A DNA stretch of 64,000 bases from Phytophthora hibernalis. Its lineage: Eukaryota; Oomycota; Peronosporomycetes; Peronosporales; Peronosporaceae. Numbering within the stretch: position 1 is the first letter of the stretch; each line of letters starts with the position of its first letter. The DNA is taken from assembly GCA_012656075.1 (NCBI GenBank), contig JAAKBF010000282.1, positions 124,001 to 188,000 on the forward strand, given 5' to 3'. A program made the translations under genes and the position numbers. Below the pieces are notes generated by a model. That model was not told where the DNA came from and ran no database searches. It saw nothing but the letters and a program-made list of their open reading frames with translations. This document shows positions 56,318 through 64,000 of this stretch, piece by piece.

Positions 56318-56341
56318 AGACCGCGGCGAAGCCCGCGGTCT
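56318..56341. repeat. Hairpin, 9-bp GC-rich arms
   Basis: AGACCGCGG and CCGCGGTCT around a 6-nt loop, inside the hAT 5' region. Confidence 0.85.
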
Positions 56342-56346
56342 CAAAC

Positions 56347-56440
56347 CAGGCATTTTACAAAAGTCCAGCAACCCACCACCATCCACCACCCACCAGGCAT
56401 TTTACAAAAGTCCAGCAACCCACCACCATCCACCATCCAC
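56347..56440 (+). repeat. 47-bp tandem duplication in the hAT 5' region
   Basis: Two copies starting CAGGCATTTTACAAAAGTCC at 56,347 and 56,394, followed by Pro-codon-like CCACCA runs. Confidence 0.85.
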
Positions 56441-56641
56441 CCCTCCCCATCCGTACCCCAATGAAGTGTGCAAATCCTGACTACTCCTGCGCGGAGATTA
56501 CGACGATGGACACTTGTTGTCGTGTGCGGAAAGGGGGTTCATCATCTGTGCAGCAACGATCTCTATGACGCAGGCAACTTCTCCGAGCGATTTTGCAGTG
56601 CTTCCTGCGTCTACTAGTGGAATACGAAGACCTCTCCGCCA

Positions 56642-57974
56642 TTGTTTGAAGCTGAAATCGACAACGGCTCCCAAGAAATGATGACCCCATCGAGCCAGCT
56701 GTCGACGACTACTAATTCGCAAGCATCCGTTCTGTTGAGCCAGTACAGCGACACTGTGAGTTCTTCGCCGTCGGTAGCGGTTTTGACAACTGCTTCCGAT
56801 GGTTTGAATGGCGTTGATGCCTTCGGAATCCCTCTCGCAGTGCACCATTTTCGTCAACTTGGAAGCCGACAGGACGTCTGGGATGTGATGCATCGGCTTG
56901 CAACACCATACGAGACCAAGGAAGGTGAGGTCGCTACTCTCGTGTGTTTGCTGTGCACACAGCAGAACACTTGCAACCCGTACGCGGCTTCGGACGAGTG
57001 AGAACATGGTCTACATCGCATTACCCACTCGACGAACGCCAGGAACCACATGTATGCAATCCATCGCGACCATCCGATCGGACAGGCTGAAGCAACAAAA
57101 AGGATGAAGAAAGCATCTCGCCAGGTTGATGAGGCAATGGACGTGGCAGTTGTGCACGAGAACAAACGGGCTGCGCCATCGTCTACGAGTGCACACATGA
57201 CCAAGAAACGCAGTACACTCTGAAGTTGTGGACGCCTACTCAAAAAGAGCAGGGTGTGTACATCGCGTACTGGTTGATCAATGCCGGGTTGCCCTACAAC
57301 ACTGTGGCAACTGAGGACTTTAATGTGCTGATTCAGCGTCTAACAGGTGCATCCAGCGTCACTATCCTGTCTGAGTCTACATTTCGAGAATTACTGGACG
57401 CCGTTTTCTTAAGTTCTGCAGGATGGCGGTCACCCTGCTGTTGCACGAGTTTGCGGCGGCCAACAATTCTTCGTTCCTAAATCTTTATCACGACACGTGG
57501 ACTACGGCAAACGGGAAGACTGGGGTTTTGGGTACGTCAGTGTCTTGGATTGACCAGTCCTGGACACACCGTGAGATCGCACTTCTTGTCACGGTTGCAT
57601 GTGGATCGCATGAGTCTTTGGCTATGAAGAAGCTAATCTGCTCTGGTGTCAATATTGATGATATGGCCCAATTTGCTGTATCAGATACGGCTGCCAGTGC
57701 CCGCAAAGTGTCCAAGCTTTTTAGGACTCACTGCCAACTGACTGTGCTCAGCTTGTGCCTTCAGTACGGAATGGGAATGCAAGAGGACAAGGAAACCGTG
57801 TCCGTATATGACCCGGTCACGAAGTCGTACAAGAAGGAGCAGCAGTACTGTACAACTGGAGGCGAGTTCAAAGAAGGCCGCGACTTGATCAGGCGTGATC
57901 GAGCTCTAAACAATTACTTCAGTACAGAGCAGCGCTGCGAGGGCCTTAAAGTCGACCCTCGTCATATCCTTTGA
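56642..57974 (+). pseudogene. hAT transposase, N-terminal part (BED finger and first Asp region)
   Basis: A BED-type finger is suggested by EVATLVCLLC (about 56,930) and, after a frame change, ARNHMYAIHRDHPIGQ (about 57,035). Then IAYWLINAGLPYNTV (57,265), STFRELLDAVF, and NLYHDTWTTANGKTGVLGTS (first catalytic Asp, about 57,495), HREIALLVTVACGSHES, NIDDMAQFAVSDTAASARKV (second Asp, about 57,685) and LQYGMGM. These are typical of the hAT RNase H domain. Frameshifts at about 57,000, 57,220 and 57,420. The frame ends at 57,974, after which the coding strand switches. Confidence 0.8.
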
Positions 57975-58224
57975 CGATTGTTGCACAGCAACGGACACCC
58001 AGTCCACCGTGTAGGCTATCCACTCCTGAAGTACCTTGTCCGCTTGATCGTCGAGAGTTGACGAGTTGAATTGTGAGCAGAGGGTTTTACTGGAGCTCCA
58101 AATATCACCTTGCCCTATTCTGCTGTCGGAACGAAGTCGAAGTTTGCCGATGCAATTGGCGCTGCGTTCTGGCTAGCACCATCAGAATTCGCGTTCAGTG
58201 TGCGAAACACGTCTCTATGGGAGT

Positions 58225-58764
58225 TTAGTAGCAGCTTGTTACAAGCAGCAATAGTTTCCTGGATCCGACGTGCTCCTCTACAGCTTTGGCCTTCTTTGCA
58301 GCAGTATAATTTGCGTCAGCAGTAAGGCCAACAGGCGTAATCAGGGATTTGACGGAGAACTTCGTCCTGGCGTCCAGCAGCAGCGTCATCACAGTTTCGG
58401 GAGTGTGTGCACCGATTCGTTTCTCGACTTGCCCCTTCATCCGTGCAATACATCTACGGGCGAGAGCACTTAGGCGTTCCACTTGAACCTTGTAGCGCGG
58501 AAATGTATCCACCGTAGTCGATGTCGATGGCGAAGCAGCAAGATCGTACACAAAGAGGTGATTGCTGTGCAGCCGATCTGCTGTGTACTTGAGCAGCACA
58601 ACCAGCTCGGACGCTGCGAGATCGTTTCGCTGGACTTCGACTCGATCAAGATGAGCAACAGATATCACAATCGCCTCCGTTTCGGCCATCGACTGCCAGT
58701 CTTCAGCTGTCAAACACCGGAAGACCGATGTGTCGTCGCCCTTTTCACACTTCTGGAAGTACAT
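58225..58764 (-). pseudogene. hAT transposase, middle part in inverted orientation
   Basis: On the minus strand a 179-codon frame reads FQKCEKGDDTSVFRCLTAED, AAASELVV-type text (NDLAASELVVLLKYTADRLH), YKVQVERLSALARRCIARMK and TVMTLLLDARTKFSVKSL. This matches the insertion and third-catalytic region between the SDTA motif and the C-terminal dimerisation domain of a hAT transposase, but both neighbouring parts lie on the plus strand. The simplest reading is an internal inversion of roughly 0.8 kb within this copy, with breakpoints near 57,980-58,220 and 58,770-58,900. Confidence 0.7.
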
Positions 58765-58908
58765 ATTAACCCATTGCTCCTAGTTCATTGCGACAACGTC
58801 GTGTGTTGGCGGGTTGAGGCTGTATGCGCACGTGTCGACATTCTATGTTGGTATCGAGAGCATGGGAGCGCGAAGTTTTCGTCCATCGCAGCTTTGGCAT
58901 GAGTTTGG

Positions 58909-59103
58909 TTGGGAACAAGTCCATCGAATGCGTTTCAAGAACGCGTCTTCTCTACGGGAGGGTTCGTGATGACCAACCTGCGTACAAGAACTGACAATGA
59001 ACGGGCGGAGATGCAGGTACTGCTCTGGCACAACAGAAAAGAAATCCAGCGCATGGAGGATGATAGTGATGGAACCGAGGGAGTTCAAGTGGTCGACGTT
59101 TAG
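58909..59103 (+). pseudogene. hAT C-terminal dimerisation domain end
   Basis: SNAFQERVFSTGGFVMTNLR followed by TRTDNERAEMQVLLWHNRKE matches the end of the hAT dimerisation domain (consensus S...ER.FS..G.....R..L......E.L..L..N). It ends in TAG at 59,101, just before the 3' subterminal repeats. Confidence 0.75.
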
Positions 59104-59324
59104 GTGGTCGTTAGTGTCAACCGTATAAATACTGGCGAATTACTGGGCAATCAATGGATTACTGTTACTGCAGTAGGTCAGGTCGCGATTTTGAAACTAC
59201 TGTTACTACAGTAATTCAAAAAGTGTTACTGGGAGTTACTGCAGAAGTTTGGCCGAAAATCAAATTACTGTCAATCCCTGGCCGTAAGACACATCGTCTT
59301 ACGTTTTACAAACAATGAGTAGGT

Positions 59325-60425
59325 CGGAGAGTAGAGCATCGCTGGAAACTCTATATACTAGTGGAATCGCAAACTCCATTTTTAGTTGTTTTTAATTCTG
59401 TCTACAGCGAAAACGCACGCTTACAATGGACGGACCACCGGTACTTCCACCTCAAGCAAACGTAGCGACGCCTTTACGCACGGAGTGAGTGCCAAAGCTT
59501 TTGCAACTCCTTGATGTTGGAGAAGACCAGATAGTGGAACAGGTGTGATTTTGCTCATGAAAAATGACTCGCTAGTTGGTACATGTAGTAGCAATCTACT
59601 ACGATACCAAAAATTATCTATCCTCATACCTATGGTAACGTACGGCTGGACCAATAATATCTAACTAGCGGTCGCCCTGTGGGTCCAGTCGGTGCGGTTT
59701 GACCGGTACAGAGATTGCCCCGAGAGCGCAATCGGCTTTAGCCAAAAATACGAAAGCTTACAAATGTCTGATGCACTGTATATTAATAATTATATATATC
59801 ATATATTCTATATATTTATAAATACAAAGTAATGTATATAATGATACATGCATTAGAAAAAGGGTTTAAATGTAAATTAACAGCGGCCTCTGATCAACTA
59901 ATTCCGCACCTAAATGAATCAATCTAAAAATTGTTCAATGAGACTAGCACGCAGGATAAACCTGGTTGTTCAACAGAGATACGGCAACGAGGCGAGACTG
60001 CGTCAGCGGCTAGAAAATAGAGAACTGCTACCTGTTGGCAGCAATTTACAACCCTATCCGATTAGAGAGCGCGAAAACTACTTAGCGTTTCCTCTTGAAA
60101 CCGCCAGTGTGCTGAGTATCTTAGACTCAATGTGGGAGCAATTTCAACTTCATCGGCGGAGGTGCCAATTATTAATAATGAGGCCACTCCGACCAGAGGA
60201 ATTAGCCTTTTGTCACATCTCGTTGAAGCTGGTGTTCTTCAAGAGCTGAATTGCGTGCCGAACAACAAGTGGTTGTGCCGCCATTGCTGACCAACAAAAT
60301 GTTTAATATGTGCATCAAGTAGGCGTTACTCACGCTAATATTCTTTTTGATGAACCGAATACAGACAATCCTCTATAGGCCGTGATATCTTGAATCGTAA
60401 TTCACTCCACAGACGCATCTACTGC
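59325..60425 (+). repeat. Dispersed repeat DR1, 3' copy with extra coding segment
   Basis: Homologous to 26,190-26,880, but with about 340 bp (59,885-60,225) absent from that copy. A frame at 60,138-60,290 reads AISTSSAEVPIINNEATPTR then GISLLSHLVEAGVLQELNCV and KWLCRHC before TGA. The last part is shared with the 26.6-kb copy, so this is the fuller relic of an unidentified protein. Relative to 26.3-26.45 kb it has extra GTACATGTAGTAG (59,579) and CCGG (59,693). Confidence 0.75.
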
Positions 60426-60518
60426 TAAAAATCAATAATCAAAGCTGCAAAAGGGTTAACTATAGAAATTATGAGTCCCGAGACGCAGCTCGAAAATATA
60501 TATTAATACTTCGAAGTA

Positions 60519-62247
60519 CAAAGAACGACGGAAAAGACGACCTTGACAGGTGTTAACACTGATAGTATAGGGAAGATAACGTGGGCGACTGAAAAAGACG
60601 ACGTCAGATATAATGCATTCGGATTGGCTATTATTAAATTTAAATATCACATCAAAAACAAAAACAGCGACTGAGTAATCAAAAAAGGCAAATGTTTATT
60701 GCATTAATTCTGACTAAACCATGACGGTAGGAAAGCGGGAATTGCCTTTTCAAAGCTCTTCACCACCGTTGAAGCGTTTAGGTCTTCCCAAGCTGCAATT
60801 GTCTTTTCGACAGCATGCAACCTTTTTTAAATGGTGTGGCACCCTTTTTCAAAGCGTAGGAGCGCCACTTGCCACGCATCGAATTTTTAGTGGGCCCATC
60901 ACCCCCACGTCTAACGGCTCGCAAACCGAGGTGCTGTTGGGGGCAATGGCCACACAACAGCACAAGTTTCTTCTACTATCACTCTCTGTCCTTCTACCGA
61001 AACGTGACTATCAAAGTTATCTAAAACTAAGACAGAGGGCCCTTCAAATTCAAACTTGAGAAGTTCGGTCGCGTAAAAATTCCACACGCGGCGATCCATC
61101 CAGGCTTGCTCTTAAACGATGTAGAAATGTCCCTTAGGGAATTTCTTAAGCTGGTTCTGCTCAATTTGTCCACCAGGTTTGCCCCGCATGATGAAAAGAA
61201 TGGGTAGTTTTTCCTGTAAAATAACATTTATTTAGTAAATAAGAGCATATAAAAACAGGTATAAAACGAAAAAAACTTACCATCAGCACGAACCGTTAGC
61301 ACAGCAGTCATACGCCCAGGCTTTTGGTAAACCCGATGACTCGAGAACTACCGCGGCGTCCAACTTCGGCCCAAGTCTTCCGCGGGAACATTTCGTAGTA
61401 AATCGCCGTTTCGTCCACGTTGTAGATTGAATCGGCACCGTAGGAACTGAATTTTGACCAAAAGTCCAGTGAAAACTCAACTTGAGCTGCAGCAAGCGCT
61501 TCACGTTGAAGTTTAGCTTCCTGAGGGGTCTGGCTCGAAAACCCGTGACTAAACATTATTACAATTATTGTTAAATCATATAAATAAATACAAAGTTTCA
61601 AAATAAATAAATACATGTATTGGTACCGATGCATGAAGCGTTGACACAGTCGTTCCAGAGCTCTGTTGCCGCTCAATTCGCTTTTCTTGGCTGCATAGTA
61701 GTCGTCTAGCCACGCTCCGAAGTTGTCTCTAATAAACTCCATGACGAGCGATGTCGTCAAAAACTTTAAAATAATTAGTGCTGTGCTCAAATAAACATAT
61801 TTTATCATTTTGACGTACATTTTCTTGGCGGCGTTGGTCCTTCATGTACGTGACGACGACAGAGGAGAAAGGGACCATCTCTTTTCTCCCCTGTCCCTTC
61901 AAAGTCTTCGATTTCGCCGAGCCCTTGAACGCAAGGATGCTGTCGCGCTGCATCGCCCAGTCTTCGACGGTACGGCGGGGATAGCAAAGTTGGCTGGCTG
62001 TGGCGTAGACCCCCACTCGCTGAACAAGGGCGAGTGCGTCTCTCTTCTGCTTGAGGGTGTAGGAAGCTTGTTTTCCCATTTGAAAATGAGAGCATGCCGA
62101 GCTTCCTACACCCGGACTATCGTCTGGCACCAGCCATTTTTTTAGTCCGCAATTTCTTTTGATTGGCTAAAATTAATGTATGGACGACAAAAACATAACT
62201 AAATGAAGTCGTCTTTTTGTGTCGTACGTCTTTTCCGTCGTTGTTTG
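60519..62247 (-). mobile_element. Pogo-like DNA transposon, 1.73 kb, with TA target duplication
   Basis: TA flanks both ends (60,517-60,518 and 62,248-62,249). Left end CAAAGAACGACGGAAAAGAC; right end, as complement, CAAACAACGACGGAAAAGAC. A subterminal motif AAAAGACGAC recurs at both ends. One minus-strand transposase gene with introns fills it. The TA at the left is the last two bases of a TACTTCGAAGTA palindrome (60,507-60,518). Confidence 0.9.
60704..62130 (-). pseudogene. Pogo-like DDE transposase, four exons, lightly decayed
   Basis: Exon 1 62,130-61,819 (ATG at 62,130; an internal MGKQASYTLKQKRDALALVQ at 62,079 may be the real start) holds an HTH domain and GRKEMVPFSSVVVTYMKDQR. Intron 61,818-61,764 (55 bp). 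Exon 2 61,763-61,627 (FIRDNFGAWLDDYYAAKKSE). Intron 61,626-61,549. Exon 3 61,548-61,281 has SIYNVDETAIYYEMFPRKTW (first Asp). Intron 61,280-61,214 (GTAAGT..TTACAG). Exon 4 has FIMRGKPGGQIEQ, VLVLDNFDSHVS (second Asp), the PLPP segment and CEPLDVGVMGPTK (third acidic position), ending in FEKAIPAFLPSWFSQN. Exon phases agree. Defects: one-base loss near 61,311, CAA to TAA (V-Q-E to V-stop-E, about 61,115), one-C loss in the PLPP run (about 60,945) and a frame change near the C-terminus. Confidence 0.85.
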
Positions 62248-62249
62248 TA

Positions 62250-62635
62250 CGTCTTTTAACTTTTATTAATAATACAACTATTGTAATACTAACGTCGCGT
62301 TTTACACGGAGAAGCTCTGGATTGTATTCCTGCTATCGCGTTGGAGACGCAATTCTAATACACTGCCCAGTAACAACACATGGGCTCCTAAGGTGAAGGA
62401 GTTGTTTGCCGAACACTACAGTAACCAAGTCTCCTCGTGGTTTCTTACATTTTTGTTGTCTTCGTACAAAAATGTTGATGCCCACTCACCGATAAAAACT
62501 ACGTACACCAACAAAGAGGCGTATTCCTAACACGAATACGAGGCTCGGGGTTGTCAGGTTGTACTCGCGCGCGGTGGTCATACACCCGCATCGACCACAC
62601 TTATCACCTACTGGGTTTAATAAACATGTATCATG
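62250..62635. other. Spacer without recognised gene
   Basis: Short ORFs only between the pogo element and the second YR retrotransposon. ACGTCTTTT motifs just outside the pogo end resemble its terminal repeat. Confidence 0.45.
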
Positions 62636-62718
62636 GATTTCCAAGGATACTCTTCGTCATTGGGGGCAAGAAATTTTTCATTGATCACCAGCCAGGCCTC
62701 GTTTGAGGGCGTGGTGAG
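62636..62718 (-). repeat. Putative split direct repeat B2 of the second YR element
   Basis: Shares TTCCAAGGATACTCTTCGTC and GATCACCAGCCAGGCCTCGT with 62,878-62,960. Confidence 0.85.
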
Positions 62719-62877
62719 GCGGGGTAGCGGCACAAGGAAATCTTGCGAGTGTGCTTCCTGTCGCTCTAGAGAGCTAGTTGCTCGTGGAACACGTCCTCGA
62801 GCTCTTGTCTAAGAATACAAGTGGTTTCGAAATTACTCAATCCTATCCGGAAACCCGAACATCCTGCGAATGTTCGC

Positions 62878-62960
62878 CATTTCCAAGGATACTCTTCGTC
62901 ATTCGGGGCAAGAATTGTTTTATTGATCACCAGCCAGGCCTCGTTTGAGGGCGTGGTGAG
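62878..62960 (-). repeat. Putative split direct repeat B1 of the second YR element
   Basis: Partner of 62,636-62,718; it overlaps the 3' end of the recombinase reading frame. Confidence 0.85.
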
Positions 62961-63982
62961 CGGCCCCCGAGTTGATGTGCTTGCCGCGACCTCGATCGTG
63001 GATTCGTTGACGTGTGAAGGCCGACCATTCGGCGGGCAAGAGTTGTTGTTGAGTTTGCTGCTTGAGTCGGATACTGTTCAAAGCAGTTCGACAGCCATCT
63101 ACCGAGAAGTTTAATCGCAGTAGGGCTTGCTTCTCCACTTAGTAATGCCGTCGCACCGCCGATACGCACCGAGTGCGTTAAGTAATTTGCCTCTGGCACG
63201 CCGATGCTCCTCGCCGTGGCCTTCAGTACCTCGGCCACGGATGCCGCGCTGAGATCTCCACAAAGGTACTGGCTTGAAGTCGATATGGCACGTCTTGCCT
63301 TGATGATATGCGTGAGTGCTGAAACTGGGCAGATTTGTTTGTCGCCCGACGCATGCATGGTTCTCCAGGCACCTCTTCCAAACTGGTCGTTCTTGGCCCC
63401 TTCCAGACCGATAGTCACTGTCGTGGCCCTGGTGGCTTCTGTTGGTCTTCCTTCGCTGTCCGAGAAGAAGGTGTTACGCAGTTTTAGGCAGTAGAAGCGA
63501 CGTGCTTGACCGATTTTGAAGTACTCGGACCTACGGAGCAGGAAGAAGAAGCCGATAAGGATACTGCCCCACAATAAGCGTTGCTGAGGTTGCTGCTGAA
63601 TGTTGAGTCGGCTGTACAGGAGTCGTAGAAATGCCGTTGTTATTGGCTGAAGCTTGTGCACCGGAGGTGATAGGCGCTTGATCCCGCGCAATAGAAGCGT
63701 AAAATCCGGCGATGTAGTGAGGTCGATCCCAATGTGCGCAGGTGATACCAGCGAACGCTAGCTAGTTTGAGCTTGATGGTTGCCCTGATTTGATCTGTTT
63801 CAGCCGTATTTCCAGCAATACGCAGCGAAGCAGCCTAACTTCTTGTTGGCCGATCGACCAGGTTCAGAGAGCCACGGTGACCACCCAAACCAGCCGCAGA
63901 ATTCGCACCATTGACGCCAATTGGTGTCATATTTTCCTGCGGTGGTGGTAGCCACAGCATGTCCGCGGAGATCGTCTCCCAA
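62927..63982 (-). pseudogene. Tyrosine recombinase of the second YR retrotransposon
   Basis: The N-terminal SAM-like part (63,982-63,800) reads KYDTNWRQWCEFCGWFGWSP. After a stop and a frame change near 63,735 the catalytic part has LLRGIKRLSPPVHKLQPIT, FFLLRRSEYFKIGQARRFY (first Arg), IGLEGAKNDQFGRGAW, ICPVSALTHIIKARRA, LTHSVRIGGATALLSGEA (HxxR intact) and LLGRWLSNCFEQYPTQA (Trp and Tyr region). It is a paralogue of the 44-kb recombinase that keeps the Arg lost there. The 5' genes (Gag, RT/RH) are outside the window. The frame break makes this copy inactive as read, unless it is a sequencing error. Confidence 0.8.
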
Positions 63983-64000
63983 AGATTCGAGAGATCGTTG

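Larger units (their letters stand above)
55986..59280 (+). mobile_element. hAT transposon, 3.3 kb, with perfect 8-bp target duplication
   Basis: GCCGTAAG stands directly on both sides (55,978-55,985 and 59,281-59,288). Ends are CATGGATTGACAGTAGTTT and, as complement, CAGGGATTGACAGTAATTT. Both subterminal regions (55,986-56,165 and 59,105-59,280) are packed with TTACTG and CAGTAA motifs, likely transposase sites. It contains a hAT transposase gene whose middle is inverted. Confidence 0.95.
62636..64000 (-). mobile_element. Second YR retrotransposon (PAT/Ngaro-like), 3' part
   Basis: Minus-strand tyrosine recombinase followed downstream (to lower coordinates) by an 83-bp direct repeat at 62,878-62,960 and 62,636-62,718 separated by about 160 bp. 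This is the B1-A2-B2 layout seen at 45,033-45,332 in the first element. The rest of the element lies beyond the right edge. Confidence 0.8.

Noticed and set aside
1..64000. tRNA, 5S rRNA or snRNA genes
   Set aside because: I looked for GTTCGANNC T-loop contexts, 5S internal promoters and snRNA landmarks by eye and found none convincing; a covariance-model scan would be needed to exclude degenerate copies.

Overview
Eukaryotic, intron-containing, repeat-dominated DNA, most likely from an oomycete or a close stramenopile relative. The reasons are the short GT..AG introns (55 to about 100 bp), three copies of a secreted serine peptidase of family S33 in the form I know from Phytophthora-type genomes, and a transposon set typical of oomycetes: chromodomain-type Ty3/gypsy, PAT/Ngaro-like tyrosine-recombinase (YR) retrotransposons, Crypton, piggyBac, pogo, hAT, MULE and a YADNC/GHTKN transposon-associated family. 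No species can be named from sequence alone. I see no tRNA, rRNA, CRISPR array or bacterial-style operon, and no clearly intact host gene.

Layout: 1-6277 is a satellite of about 512-bp monomers (12 units plus both edges). 7.0-20.5 kb is a graveyard: a 281-bp MITE, a YADNC/GHTKN-family pseudogene fused to a gypsy remnant, an opposite-strand gag, a pogo fragment inside an inverted duplication with a MITE between its arms, a second gypsy remnant, a minus-strand ORF cluster and two facing DnaJ fragments. 20.5-31.2 kb is AT-rich spacer with hairpins and two S33 peptidase pseudogenes (A and B, minus strand). 31,241-36,229 is a piggyBac element with TTAA ends. 37.0-37.9 kb is an unknown ORF split by a MITE. 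39,232-45,332 is a structurally complete YR retrotransposon with split direct repeats (A1...B1-A2-B2). S33 copy C follows at 45.6-47.4 kb. Then come a MULE (48.8-52.1 kb), a Crypton with a chromodomain reading frame downstream (52.75-55.04 kb), a hAT with an 8-bp target duplication and an inverted middle (55,986-59,280), a dispersed repeat copy, a pogo element with TA duplication (60,519-62,247), and the 3' part of a second YR retrotransposon on the minus strand.

Nearly every coding unit carries frameshifts, stops or changed catalytic residues, so the window records cut-and-paste and retroelement activity plus decay. The most striking signal is not a gene. The spacers are peppered with the palindromes TACATGTA (24 by eye), TACCGGTA (9) and TACTTCGAAGTA (5), often chained through a shared TA. 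Paralogous repeat copies inside the window differ by exactly such TA-flanked palindromes, as expected for excision footprints of TA-targeting transposons. The resident pogo element has CA...TG ends next to TA, which would leave TACATGTA.
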